A stretch of 32,939 nt of DNA. Source: UBA4844 sp050943255. Lineage in GTDB: Bacteria > Bacillota > Syntrophomonadia > Syntrophomonadales > Syntrophomonadaceae. The stretch spans positions 1-32,939 of the forward strand of contig JBMNOV010000018.1 in the NCBI GenBank assembly GCA_050943255.1. Reading direction: 5' to 3'. How positions within the stretch are numbered: the stretch's first letter is position 1; each line of letters starts with the position of its first letter. Below are positions 1 to 8,273 of this stretch, piece by piece. The notes under the pieces are model-generated. The model saw only the letters and a program-made list of their open reading frames with translations, was not told the origin of the DNA and did not search any database. The position numbers and the translations under genes are program-made.

Positions 1-123
1 AATCCCTGTCCAAAATGGAAAACCTAAGGAAAAGCGGAAAGCATAGCATTAAATTCTATTACCCTTACAAACTTGGTGTTGAGAAATATATAAGGCAATA
101 TTTCGCAAAAAGGGGGTGAGTAT

Positions 124-558
124 GTGGCAAATGTGACTAAAAATGAGATGCAGATTGTTGTTTTTTCGTTGGGTCAGGCAAAATACGGAGGTGATATTAC
201 ACGAATTCAGGAAATAATCAAGCTGCCTGAAGTTACTTCTTTACCAGGTACTGCCGATTATATACTGGGTATTATTAATTTACGTGGCAATATCGTTCCA
301 ATTATTGAATTAAATAAGAAATTGGGATTTTCTACATCAGAAAGAACTGATGAAACTCGGGTTATTGTAGTTGAGCTTAGTGGTAAGCGATTTGGCTTAA
401 TCGTGGATGAAGTCTCTGAAGTTGTTAAGGTTCCATTTGAGGCAGTAAATGCTACCAATTCAGTTGATTATGGTATTCAGGTAAAATACATATTGGGATT
501 AGCCAAGCTTGATGAACATTTACTTATTCTACTTGACATGGAGAAGATAGTGGGATGA
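124..558 (+). CDS. cheW: Chemotaxis coupling protein CheW
   Basis: CheW-family adaptor of 144 residues, the usual length for a single-domain CheW. The family links chemoreceptors to the CheA kinase at the cytoplasmic face of the membrane. The sequence has the typical fold pattern: an early beta-rich stretch (QIVVFSLG), the region around LPGTADYILGIINLRGNIVPII that family members use at the receptor/CheA interface, and a late ILGLAKLDEHLLILLDMEKI segment. The start is GTG at 124, placed after a strong purine-rich site (AGGGGGTGAG, 110-119). An overlapping ATG at 122 hits a stop after four codons. A chemoreceptor follows 160 bases downstream, so the pair probably acts together, although no cheA or cheY lies in the window. 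Confidence 0.95.
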   Translation: MANVTKNEMQIVVFSLGQAKYGGDITRIQEIIKLPEVTSLPGTADYILGIINLRGNIVPIIELNKKLGFSTSERTDETRVIVVELSGKRFGLIVDEVSEVVKVPFEAVNATNSVDYGIQVKYILGLAKLDEHLLILLDMEKIVG

Positions 559-616
559 TTATCTTTTAACAAAAGTGTAAGAAGATTGCAGTAGCTGTGG
601 ACTGTGTAGCAAGCGT

Positions 617-644
617 ACCAAATGATTTGGTTAACCTATTAGGT
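617..644. repeat. Two adjacent short palindromes upstream of the chemoreceptor gene
   Basis: ACCAAAT-G-ATTTGGT (617-631) is a perfect 15-base palindrome. It is followed at 634-644 by ACCTA-T-TAGGT. They lie about 20-50 bases upstream of the putative -35 of the mcp promoter. They could be protein-binding operators or small hairpins in a longer transcript. No known regulator is recognised. Confidence 0.4.
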
Positions 645-665
645 GAATCTTAGCCAAACATAGCC

Positions 666-694
666 TTGATGGAATTTCAATCCAGTAATATAAG
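666..694 (+). promoter_or_regulatory. Putative sigma-A promoter of the chemoreceptor gene
   Basis: TTGATG (666-671), a 17-base spacer and TATAAG (689-694). The predicted transcript would begin close to the ribosome binding site AAAAGGAGGA (701-710), giving a very short leader. No sigma-D type motility promoter was seen. Confidence 0.4.
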
Positions 695-718
695 CAGCAA
701 AAAAGGAGGACATATAGA

Positions 719-2431
719 ATGAATTGGTTTAGAAATTTAAAAACAAGTATAAAGATAATTATAATATTTATAATTATGGTCGGACTTGTAGGATTCGTAG
801 GTTTCGCGGGTTGGAGTAGTATGGAGGATATTAACCATTCTGCAGAAAGCATATATAAACGACTAGAGAGCACAGCTTATCTCGGGCATGCCGAGGCTGA
901 ATTAGTTAATATTAAAGGAGACTTCATGCGGGCTCATGCCTTTCCAGAAAACCGTGATTCTGCCTTGGAACAACTTGAACAAACTCTTGGAAATCTGCAT
1001 GAGAACCTGACTAACTATGAAAAGACATATTTTACCAATGAAGAAGCAGAACTTTACGGACAATTCAATAAGTCGTTAGGTGAGTACGAAATAATATTAA
1101 ATAATATCAAAGGCAAATTATTATCAGGGGATATAGCAGGCGCCCGATTACTGGATGCTGAAGCCGGGCCTAAAGGCAACGAGGTTAGAAATTTAATGAA
1201 GCAGTTAGTAGAACTTACTAATAATATTGCACAAGGAATTGAAAAGGATGCTGCCGATACTTACGCAAGTTCTTCCAGATTCATATTGATCATTAGTTCT
1301 GTCGCACTTATACTGGCAATTGGTTTTGGCTTGTTTATTTCTAAACAGATTACTACTCCAATAAATGCCGTTGTTAGGCGTATTAATATGCTAAGCGAAG
1401 GGGACTGGTCGACTGATATCGATGAACGTTTCTTGGCTAGAAAGGACGAGTTCGGACATATCAGCAATTCTCTTGATCGCATGATTAAAACCATCCGCGA
1501 GATGATCAGCCACATTGCTATTAGTGCTGAAAGTATAGCATCTACAAGTCAACAGCTTTCTGCCACATCTCAGAACATATCTGCTGACATGGAGGAGGTA
1601 ATGGCCGCCACTCAGGAAATTGCCGCTGGATTGGAGGAGATTTCCTCCTCGGCTGAGGAAATGAATGCATCAGCGGAGGAAGTAGACGCCACCCTTACCG
1701 AGCTAACTACTGCTGCTGAACAAGGTTACAATAGGGCTAAAACTATTGCAGATAAGGCGGGTAAACTACAGAGCAGTACAGAAGATGCGCGGCAGACTGC
1801 TACCCAAATGTATGACACTATTAGGGCTCGTATGGAGGCTGCTATCCAGGAAGCACATGTAGTCGATGAAATTTCTACTATGGCCTCCAATATTGCGGAT
1901 ATTGCTTCTCAAACTAACCTGCTGGCCTTAAATGCGGCCATCGAAGCGGCTCGGGCTGGTGAACAGGGTCGAGGATTTGCCGTAGTTGCTGATGAGGTGC
2001 GTAAACTGGCAGAGGAGTCCTCCACTACGGTAATTCAGATTCAGGAATTGACTAAGCAAGTTCAGGGTTCTATTGCCCAGGTAGTAAGTAATGCCAACAA
2101 ACTTCTGGCATTTATCAATGATCAAGTTATGCAGGATTATGGGGTCATGACTGGGGTCAGCGGGCAGTATCGGGATGATGCTGTTATGTTTGCTAATTTA
2201 ACCCAGCAGGCCAGTGAAATGAACAAGCAGATCCTGACTAATATGAATGAGGTAGTTAAGGCAATTGAATCTGTGGCCGCCACCATGCAGCAGAGCGCAG
2301 CGGGTGCTCAAGATATAGCCAAGGGAGCTGATAATTCGACCAAGGCTTTAAACGAAGCCACCCAATCAATAATGAGTCTAGCCAAGGATGCGGAGCGTAT
2401 GAACGGACTGGTAGGTCAATTCAGGATATAG
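719..2431 (+). CDS. Methyl-accepting chemotaxis protein (4-helix-bundle sensor, HAMP, signalling domain)
   Basis: Transmembrane chemoreceptor of 570 residues. There is a short cytoplasmic N-terminus, TM1 at about 10-32, and an extracytoplasmic helical ligand-binding region at about 33-186 resembling the 4HB_MCP class. TM2 is at about 188-208 and a HAMP linker at about 209-262. The long cytoplasmic coiled coil carries the hallmark hairpin tip from about 384 (DIASQTNLLALNAAIEAARA, then GEQGRGFAVVADEVRKLAE), which in this family binds CheW and CheA. Glu/Gln-rich heptads (EEVMAATQEIAAGLEEISSS) are probable methylation sites. There is no C-terminal CheR-tethering pentapeptide; the protein ends GLVGQFRI. 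The start ATG follows AAAAGGAGGA at good spacing. The ligand cannot be inferred. Probably partnered with the upstream CheW. Confidence 0.95.
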   Translation: MNWFRNLKTSIKIIIIFIIMVGLVGFVGFAGWSSMEDINHSAESIYKRLESTAYLGHAEAELVNIKGDFMRAHAFPENRDSALEQLEQTLGNLHENLTNYEKTYFTNEEAELYGQFNKSLGEYEIILNNIKGKLLSGDIAGARLLDAEAGPKGNEVRNLMKQLVELTNNIAQGIEKDAADTYASSSRFILIISSVALILAIGFGLFISKQITTPINAVVRRINMLSEGDWSTDIDERFLARKDEFGHISNSLDRMIKTIREMISHIAISAESIASTSQQLSATSQNISADMEEVMAATQEIAAGLEEISSSAEEMNASAEEVDATLTELTTAAEQGYNRAKTIADKAGKLQSSTEDARQTATQMYDTIRARMEAAIQEAHVVDEISTMASNIADIASQTNLLALNAAIEAARAGEQGRGFAVVADEVRKLAEESSTTVIQIQELTKQVQGSIAQVVSNANKLLAFINDQVMQDYGVMTGVSGQYRDDAVMFANLTQQASEMNKQILTNMNEVVKAIESVAATMQQSAAGAQDIAKGADNSTKALNEATQSIMSLAKDAERMNGLVGQFRI

Positions 2432-2477
2432 TTATGTAAATTAAATATTAGCCAGGTATTTAAAAGATATGTTGGGT

Positions 2478-2510
2478 GAAAGGCCCTAGATTGGGGCCTT
2501 TCTTAGGCTG
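2478..2510 (+). terminator. Hairpin terminator after the chemoreceptor gene
   Basis: Perfect 9-bp stem GAAAGGCCC / GGGCCTTTC (2478-2502) with a 7-base loop. The U-rich tail is weak (TTAGG), so termination may be partial. Confidence 0.6.
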
Positions 2511-2569
2511 AGCCGAAATGGCCTGTATCTGCCTATATAAAGTAATACTATATCGAAAAGAACAGTTAT

Positions 2570-2663
2570 TCCCCCTCCACAACTACAAAAGGATATGGTA
2601 GCACCGGAAGGAATTAGCTCTACTGCCTTTGCAGCGCTCAAACAAGGTACTCTTTTTTTTCAC
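2570..2663 (-). pseudogene. Possible N-terminal remnant of a CoA-transferase
   Basis: Read on the minus strand, a short frame gives KKRVPCLSAAKAVELIPSG followed by ATISF and GGG. This resembles the N-terminus of acetate/propionate CoA-transferases, whose family pattern is roughly KVxxLSAxEAVxLIxDGxTIAxxGFGGG. A GTG (2663-2661) just upstream is out of frame by one base across a run of eight A, as expected for a decayed gene. Resemblance stops after about 30 residues and there is no clear ribosome binding site. The call rests on remembered family patterns and could be chance. Confidence 0.33.
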
Positions 2664-2917
2664 GTTAATACACTCTAATAGATAATATGTTAATAACACC
2701 TAATCGAGTCTTGCAGACATTATAATAAACTATCTGCTATAAATTAACTCAATATTATCTATATGTTTTAAGGACAATTGTCGGATATTATTTATTAATA
2801 ATAGGTATTCTTTTCGCTAAAAAATTTAGATAATCCTGCTTATCTGTAATTGGTTGTAGAGTTAATCTAAACTGTATATGCTTGAATATGTCTAGATAAA
2901 GTCGTGACTTTTTACTA

Positions 2918-2926
2918 TGTTATACT
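2918..2926 (+). promoter_or_regulatory. Extended -10 promoter element before the metallophosphoesterase
   Basis: TG-T-TATACT (2918-2926) is an extended -10 motif without a good -35. The same nonamer is used at the infC promoter (8259-8267). It lies about 43 bases upstream of the GTG start. Confidence 0.45.
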
Positions 2927-2968
2927 TTAATTAGCTGGGTTTATTAACGGGAAATAAGGGGGGGTTCC

Positions 2969-4393
2969 GTGGAGCTAATTAAGAAAATACAAGAAAAAGT
3001 ACAAGTATTATTTATTATTAAAACAATTGCGGTATCTTTGACTGCTTTAACTACAGCCATTCTCGCTGTATGGCTTCTTGGGGTAAGTACGGTTGAAGTC
3101 GAAGGAATAGAATTTAAAGTTGGATTGGCACCTAATAAAAATGGTATAACCGAGCTTCACTTTCCTCCGTTTGGGGTTGTTGAAGCCAACACCCACCAGG
3201 GACCGGTCAAGCTTATGATCAGTTTGGAGCAGATACAAAGTGATAGTTTAAAGGCCCATTTAGATGACCCTCCTAACCAGCAAGAGTTGGTAAAACAATT
3301 GCAGGACGGTGCCAAGGAGAAAGTTAGTATCTTTTTACTTCGTCAGGTGGCTGTTGCTGTTATTAGTTCTTTTTTGTTGGTTTTTCTAATCTGGAGGTTA
3401 GGTTTGGTTAAGTCATTAATACATTCTACAGTAACAACCCTTGTTTTGTTGTTAATACTAACAGGTGTAATTCGTTCCTTTAATATTTCAGCCTTTCACG
3501 AACCTGAATATGAGGGAGTTCTAACCATGGCCCCAGCGGTGGTCAAATTTGCTAGTGATTCGTTAACCGATTTACAGGAGATTCGAGAACATACCCGGGA
3601 AATCGTTTCAAATCTAGGAATGCTTTTTTCCAGTGCTGATAGCCTGATGGCTATGGCTAACCCCGAGGAACAAGGTAAAGTTATTAAGGTATTGCTGGTA
3701 AGTGACCTGCATTCCAACCCGGTAGGAATCGACTTGATTAAAAGTCTAGCAAATCGTTTTATGGTAGATTTTATAATAAATGCTGGTGATCTTACTGATA
3801 TGGGGTTAGCAGTTGAAACCAGCAATATACAGGACTTGGTAGAGATTGAGGTACCACAGCTTTTTGTCGGTGGAAATCACGATAGCCCCGAAATAATGGA
3901 TTTTATTGCCGAAGTTCCCGGTGGTCATATCCTAGATGGCAAAATGTTTATACTTAAAGGGATAAAGATATTGGGATTTCCTGATCCTTTGTCAGCCGTA
4001 TCATCTGTTCAATATAACAGTCCCCAAGAAAGGGAAGAAGCGTTAAAGGAGCAGTTGGTTCAGGTGCGTGATACTATTGAGGTCCAAGGTAGGCCAGATA
4101 TACTAGTAGTTCACGATCCCGTGTTAGCTAAGAAGTTAACTAAACTGTCAGATCTTATTGTTGCTGGGCATGATCATCGTATTAGAATTGAACAAGGGCC
4201 AGGCTGGGTTTTTATTAATCCTGGAACTGCTGGAGCTTCCGGACTAAGGGGCCTCTATTCCGAAAAGGGAACATCCTATTCTGCTTCTGTTGTATACATT
4301 ATGCCTGATTCCGGGATACTAGCAGTTGATGTGGTTCAGTATAACCCGGTATCCAAGCACTTTTCCTTGGAAAGAAAACTTCTTAACCAATAA
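2969..4393 (+). CDS. Membrane-anchored metallophosphoesterase
   Basis: Calcineurin-like metallophosphoesterase of 474 residues with an N-terminal membrane module. Predicted TM helices are at about 15-40, 125-147 and 152-171, with an approximately 80-residue loop between the first two. The C-terminal half has the full set of two-metal motifs: SDLHSN (about 245), GDLTD (273), GNHD (302), VVHDP and GHDHR (400-404). These motifs support phosphoester hydrolysis, but the substrate cannot be told. If the N-terminus is cytoplasmic, three TM helices place the catalytic domain outside the cell. The start is GTG at 2969 after a G-rich site (AAGGGGGGG). It has its own extended -10 promoter and stands apart from its neighbours. 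Confidence 0.85.
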   Translation: MELIKKIQEKVQVLFIIKTIAVSLTALTTAILAVWLLGVSTVEVEGIEFKVGLAPNKNGITELHFPPFGVVEANTHQGPVKLMISLEQIQSDSLKAHLDDPPNQQELVKQLQDGAKEKVSIFLLRQVAVAVISSFLLVFLIWRLGLVKSLIHSTVTTLVLLLILTGVIRSFNISAFHEPEYEGVLTMAPAVVKFASDSLTDLQEIREHTREIVSNLGMLFSSADSLMAMANPEEQGKVIKVLLVSDLHSNPVGIDLIKSLANRFMVDFIINAGDLTDMGLAVETSNIQDLVEIEVPQLFVGGNHDSPEIMDFIAEVPGGHILDGKMFILKGIKILGFPDPLSAVSSVQYNSPQEREEALKEQLVQVRDTIEVQGRPDILVVHDPVLAKKLTKLSDLIVAGHDHRIRIEQGPGWVFINPGTAGASGLRGLYSEKGTSYSASVVYIMPDSGILAVDVVQYNPVSKHFSLERKLLNQ

Positions 4394-4453
4394 ATAACAG
4401 TTATTTTATGTTAAAAAAGCTTATAATAAGCATTATTTTCATGGCTCCCAGGT

Positions 4454-4484
4454 TTGAATAATGAAAAACAGCCAAACATATAAT
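4454..4484 (+). promoter_or_regulatory. Possible promoter of ytxC
   Basis: A perfect -10, TATAAT (4479-4484), is preceded by TTGAAT (4454-4459) with a long 19-base spacer. The spacing is poor for sigma-A, so the assignment is tentative. Confidence 0.35.
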
Positions 4485-4513
4485 AAAGTATCTATTTTAT
4501 TGGGGGCCATTAT

Positions 4514-5452
4514 ATGCTATATAAATTCCAAATTGTAACTAAAGTCGATATCGATTCTTTCTTAAATGATTATAATAAAAACCTTGAATGGATTAAACAA
4601 AGAGGCTATATAACATCTGTTTCCTGTGAGGACCTGGATGATAACATAAAATTAATTAGTTTGGCTTTAGAAGGTTATCAGTCTCCTGGGGTCTTCCGCA
4701 ATGAAGATATTATATATATTTTCAAACATCAAATTGCAGAAATCTTAGCTGAGCATGTGGTAAAGGATTGGGAAGTTAAATTAATCTGGAGAGAGATTAT
4801 GCGAACTTGTCGGCACTTTTCAATCGATGATCGCAACAATATATACCGGCGGGCATCGGGGTTTCTAAGGAAATGTCAAGACAATGATAGCCTTAATTTG
4901 CTAATGAGTTTTAGCCGGAAAAACCGAATCGCCCATCGTCTATTTGATTTTATAAATAGTGATGACAATGCTAAAATTAATTTAGAAGGATTTATTAACT
5001 TTTGCATGCAGGATTATCTCAATGAATTAAAGTTTGCTGTGGAGGTAGCTCTGGAAGAATTACGCAGCCAAAAAGAATATAATAACTTTATTAATCTTTT
5101 GAGCTATTTTGTAAATACACAGGTACCTAAAATTTACGAGGTTAATTTAATGATGAATGCCAATGGTATGTTTTACCTTTGGGATGGTCAGGGTATAAAA
5201 ATTGAGGAAAAGTATATTAATTATTATCTTGATGAGATGCTTATGGAGGAAATTAACCTTGATGATCTCCTGATTAGTATTTTGATTACTATTGCCCCAC
5301 GTAGAATAATTTTGCATAATATAGAAGAAGCCAAAAGTGAGTCGGTAGAGACAATTAAAAGGGTTTTTAAGGAAAAAATTAGTGAATGCCCTGGATGCGA
5401 ACGCTGTTACGAGTTTCAACCGGAGAACGACTATAATAGCCATAAACATTAA
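4514..5452 (+). CDS. ytxC: Putative sporulation protein YtxC
   Basis: Protein of 312 residues matching the YtxC family, a soluble and poorly characterised sporulation-associated group found in Bacilli and Clostridia. The recognisable family core lies in the C-terminal half: GFINFCMQDYLNELKFAVE, then a KEYNNFINLLSYFV stretch, then LLISILITIAPRRIILHN. As in Bacillus subtilis, it lies upstream of thrS, which supports the call. No signal peptide or TM segment is seen. The extreme C-terminus has three closely spaced cysteines (CPGCERC) and ends with histidines; this could bind metal but that is speculation. The ATG follows TTGGGGGCC. The molecular function is unknown for the family. Confidence 0.8.
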   Translation: MLYKFQIVTKVDIDSFLNDYNKNLEWIKQRGYITSVSCEDLDDNIKLISLALEGYQSPGVFRNEDIIYIFKHQIAEILAEHVVKDWEVKLIWREIMRTCRHFSIDDRNNIYRRASGFLRKCQDNDSLNLLMSFSRKNRIAHRLFDFINSDDNAKINLEGFINFCMQDYLNELKFAVEVALEELRSQKEYNNFINLLSYFVNTQVPKIYEVNLMMNANGMFYLWDGQGIKIEEKYINYYLDEMLMEEINLDDLLISILITIAPRRIILHNIEEAKSESVETIKRVFKEKISECPGCERCYEFQPENDYNSHKH

Positions 5453-5489
5453 TAGTTATTTTTTTTCCTTTTATTATATAAAGTTATAT

Positions 5490-5520
5490 AAAGGCTAATC
5501 TTTAAGGTTAGTCTTTTTTA
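5490..5520 (+). terminator. Intrinsic terminator after ytxC
   Basis: A 9-bp stem with one G-U pair, AAAGGCTAA / TTAGTCTTT (5490-5498 / 5508-5516), runs into a T-rich tail. It separates ytxC from the DUF445-thrS unit. Confidence 0.75.
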
Positions 5521-5540
5521 ATTGCTCTAAATCAATTTAA

Positions 5541-5569
5541 TTGCGATTATATACAAAATTTGATATATT
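5541..5569 (+). promoter_or_regulatory. Sigma-A promoter for the DUF445-thrS unit
   Basis: TTGCGA (5541-5546), exactly 17 bases, then TATATT (5564-5569). It lies just downstream of the ytxC terminator and about 45 bases upstream of the DUF445 start. Confidence 0.6.
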
Positions 5570-5612
5570 CTTTAGGTAATGATAAAAGATATAGCTTAAG
5601 GTGGAATTATTG

Positions 5613-6206
5613 TTGTCAAAGTATATTATTCTACCTCTAATCAGTGCTTTGATTGGTTACTTAACTAATGTAGTTGCCATTAAAATGCTTTTCTGGCCCC
5701 GGATGCCAATAAACCTATTATTTTTTTCATTGCAAGGTCTTCTTCCCAAACGCAAAATGCAACTTGCAAGCAGTTTGGGTGATTTAGTGGAAGAACAGTT
5801 GCTGTCCCTGGATGATCTTTTTGAGAAAATTGATACCCCTGAGGTACGGAAGATCGTTAGCCAGCAGATTGTTATGGCAGTGAGGGACAGGCTGGGAGAT
5901 ATAATTCCTACCATTATTCCGGTTAAAATCACCAAGGTAGTTGCCGATGGTGTTGAAAGACTGATCCTCCAGGAAATTGATAATATTTTTAATCGGATTA
6001 TGGAATCTGGGCAGGAATACTTAAAAAATGAGATTAAGATTAGCAGAATTGTTGAGAACAAAGTAAATGCCTTTAATTTGGATCAATTAGAAAAATTGAT
6101 TCGAAGTGTTTCTTCACCAGAATTGCGTGCTATCGAAATTCTTGGAGGAGTTCTGGGTCTTATTATAGGAATAATCCAAGATGGGATATTATGGCTCTTA
6201 AGTTAA
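5613..6206 (+). CDS. DUF445 family membrane protein
   Basis: Protein of about 197 residues of the DUF445 (YheB-like) family, whose biochemical role is not established. It has an N-terminal hydrophobic helix containing the family signature (PLISALIGYLTNVVAIKMLFWP), an amphipathic helical middle rich in charged residues, and a C-terminal hydrophobic helix (EILGGVLGLIIGIIQDGILWLL). Start choice: AAGGTGG (5598-5604) looks like the ribosome binding site, which favours TTG at 5613 or 5610. The GTG at 5601 lies inside that site. The stop codon sits inside a terminator hairpin directly before thrS, an unusual layout described separately. Bacillus subtilis YheB is about twice as long, so this is a short member. 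Confidence 0.8.
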   Translation: MSKYIILPLISALIGYLTNVVAIKMLFWPRMPINLLFFSLQGLLPKRKMQLASSLGDLVEEQLLSLDDLFEKIDTPEVRKIVSQQIVMAVRDRLGDIIPTIIPVKITKVVADGVERLILQEIDNIFNRIMESGQEYLKNEIKISRIVENKVNAFNLDQLEKLIRSVSSPELRAIEILGGVLGLIIGIIQDGILWLLS

Positions 6207-6217
6207 GAGCCTTTTTT
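6193..6217 (+). terminator. Terminator hairpin spanning the DUF445 stop codon, abutting the thrS ribosome binding site
   Basis: Perfect 8-bp stem GGCTCTTA / TAAGAGCC with loop AGT, followed by six T. The left arm is DUF445 coding sequence and its stop codon TAA (6204-6206) begins the right arm. CAGGAGG of thrS starts immediately after the T-run. A ribosome finishing DUF445 would cover the hairpin, so read-through into thrS may depend on that translation. Confidence 0.75.
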
Positions 6218-6231
6218 CAGGAGGTTTTAAA

Positions 6232-8142
6232 ATGGTTATCATTAGTTTAACAGATGGTAGTCAGCGCAAATACCCTGATGGCATTACTCTCCTGCAGGTG
6301 GCAGAAGATATTAGTCCTAAGCTGGCTAGAAGTGCACTAGTTGCTGTCTTTAAGAATAAGCTGATGGATCTTAATACCAGAATTTACGAGGACGGGGAAT
6401 TGGAATTGCTTAGTTTTGAGGATAGAAAAGGTGCAGATGTTTATCGTCATTCCTCATCCCATGTTATGGCACAGGCGGTTAAAAGGCTGTGGCCAGAGAC
6501 TAAACTCGCTATTGGACCAGCTATAGATCGAGGCTTCTACTATGATTTTGCTAGTGAACATACTTTCAGCCCAGATGACTTCACTCTGATTGAGAAAGAA
6601 ATGAACGCGATAATTGAAGCTGATTACCCATTTATCAGGAAAGAGTTAAGCAGGGAAGAGGCCCTGGATTACTTTAACGATAATAAAGAAAGCTTCAAAG
6701 TTGAGTTAATTCAGGATTTGCCGGAAGAACAAACTATAAGCATATATCAACAAGGGGAGTTTGTAGATCTTTGTGCAGGGCCGCATGTTCCCTCAACTGG
6801 TAAATTAAAAGCTATTAAGTTGATGAGCATAGCTGGAGCCTACTGGCGGGGTAATGAAAAGAACCCTATGCTGCAAAGGATATATGCTACTTCTTATCCT
6901 AAAAAATCAATGCTAGATGATTACCTGCATAAATTGGAAGAAGCAAAAAAACGTGATCACCGGCGTCTGGGCAAAGAGTTAGGACTTTTCACTATTATTG
7001 AAGAAGGACCGGGGTTTCCCTTTTTTATGCCCAAGGGTATGGTTTTACGTAACCAACTGGAAAACTTTTGGCGGGAAGAGCATAGCAAGGCTGGTTACCA
7101 GGAAATACGTACACCTATTATCTTAAGCCAGGAACTTTGGGAAAAATCCGGACATTGGGATCATTACCAGAACAACATGTATTTTACCACCATTGATGAA
7201 GGTGACTATGCTATAAAGCCCATGAATTGTCCTGGTGGAATGTTGGTTTACAAGCAGAACCTGCATAGCTACAAGGAACTTCCGATTAGGATGGGTGAAT
7301 TAGGACTAGTTCACCGCCATGAAATGTCTGGGGTTTTGCACGGCTTGATGCGGGTAAGAGCTTTTACTCAAGATGATGCGCATATATTTATGCTGCCCGA
7401 ACAGATTGTAGATGAGATTAAAGGTGTTATTAACCTGGTGGATAAATTCTATAGTTTATTTGGTTTTCCTTATCATGTAGAGCTCTCAACTCGACCGGAA
7501 AGTTCGATGGGTTCAGATGAAGATTGGGAGATTGCTACTAATACTTTAATCCAGGCCCTAAAAGAAAAAGGTATAGATTATGTGATAAATGAAGGCGATG
7601 GGGCTTTTTACGGTCCTAAAATCGATTTTCACCTGCAGGACTCTTTGGATCGAACTTGGCAGTGTGGTACTATCCAATTGGATTTTCAGATGCCGGAGAA
7701 GTTTGACCTTAGTTATATTGGTGAGGATGGGGAAAAACACCGCCCGGTTATGATTCACCGGGTTATTTATGGTAGTATTGAAAGGTTTATTGGGATACTA
7801 ACGGAGCACTTTGCTGGTGCTTTTCCCACCTGGTTGGCACCGGTTCAAGTCAGAATTTTGGCTATCACTGAACGGCAGCATGATTATGCTCGCCAAGTAG
7901 CAGCAGAACTGGAGCAGCAGAATATCAGGGTAGAAACCGACCTGCGTAGCGAAAAGGTTGGTTATAAGATAAGGGAAGGTCAATTACAAAAAATCCCCTA
8001 TTTGCTTATTCTGGGTGATAAGGAAACAGAGGCTCAGATTGTAGCAGTACGCCATCGTAAACAGGGTGATCTAGGCACCATGTCTCTGGGTGAGTTTGCA
8101 AGCAAGATACAAAAGGAAATAGCAGAAAAGACGATAATATGA
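6232..8142 (+). CDS. thrS: Threonyl-tRNA synthetase
   Basis: Class II synthetase of 636 residues that charges tRNA-Thr, close to the usual ~640. Domains in order are: TGS (about 1-62); the editing domain with HSSSH from about 73 and CAGPH; the catalytic core with motif 2 around VHRHEMSGVLHGLMRVRAF; and the C-terminal anticodon-binding domain from about 535. The zinc ligands expected from E. coli ThrRS are present: Cys333 in MNCPGG, His384 in DDAHIF and His509 in MIHR. The ATG follows CAGGAGG. No T-box leader precedes it, unlike many Firmicute thrS genes; instead a terminator sits directly upstream, so it is probably expressed by read-through from DUF445 or from a promoter inside that gene. 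Confidence 0.98.
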   Translation: MVIISLTDGSQRKYPDGITLLQVAEDISPKLARSALVAVFKNKLMDLNTRIYEDGELELLSFEDRKGADVYRHSSSHVMAQAVKRLWPETKLAIGPAIDRGFYYDFASEHTFSPDDFTLIEKEMNAIIEADYPFIRKELSREEALDYFNDNKESFKVELIQDLPEEQTISIYQQGEFVDLCAGPHVPSTGKLKAIKLMSIAGAYWRGNEKNPMLQRIYATSYPKKSMLDDYLHKLEEAKKRDHRRLGKELGLFTIIEEGPGFPFFMPKGMVLRNQLENFWREEHSKAGYQEIRTPIILSQELWEKSGHWDHYQNNMYFTTIDEGDYAIKPMNCPGGMLVYKQNLHSYKELPIRMGELGLVHRHEMSGVLHGLMRVRAFTQDDAHIFMLPEQIVDEIKGVINLVDKFYSLFGFPYHVELSTRPESSMGSDEDWEIATNTLIQALKEKGIDYVINEGDGAFYGPKIDFHLQDSLDRTWQCGTIQLDFQMPEKFDLSYIGEDGEKHRPVMIHRVIYGSIERFIGILTEHFAGAFPTWLAPVQVRILAITERQHDYARQVAAELEQQNIRVETDLRSEKVGYKIREGQLQKIPYLLILGDKETEAQIVAVRHRKQGDLGTMSLGEFASKIQKEIAEKTII

Positions 8143-8238
8143 GTATTGATTCTGCTGCAATAAACCTTATTCGAGCAGCATATAGTAATCAGTGTCAATC
8201 TGTGGTTGCATTCGTGTTATTAATAAAAATAAATTGAT

Positions 8239-8267
8239 TTGCGCTAGGTGCTAGCATATGTTATACT
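8239..8267 (+). promoter_or_regulatory. Promoter of the infC-rpmI-rplT operon
   Basis: TTGCGC (8239-8244), 17 bases, then TATACT (8262-8267), with TG one base upstream making an extended -10. Transcription would start near 8274, giving a leader of about 140 bases before infC. Confidence 0.65.
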
Positions 8268-8273
8268 TTTTTT

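Larger units (their letters stand above)
2511..2968. other. Gene-poor intergenic stretch
   Basis: About 460 AT-rich bases without a convincing intact gene on either strand. It holds a possible decayed CoA-transferase fragment on the minus strand (2570-2663), annotated separately. The right end carries an extended -10 element for the next gene. I see no tRNA, riboswitch core or repeat family here. Confidence 0.6.

Noticed and set aside
1..123. Possible cyclic-di-GMP riboswitch before cheW
   Set aside because: Some AAACC/GGAAAGC-like words occur, but the conserved core and pairing of the known classes are not present.
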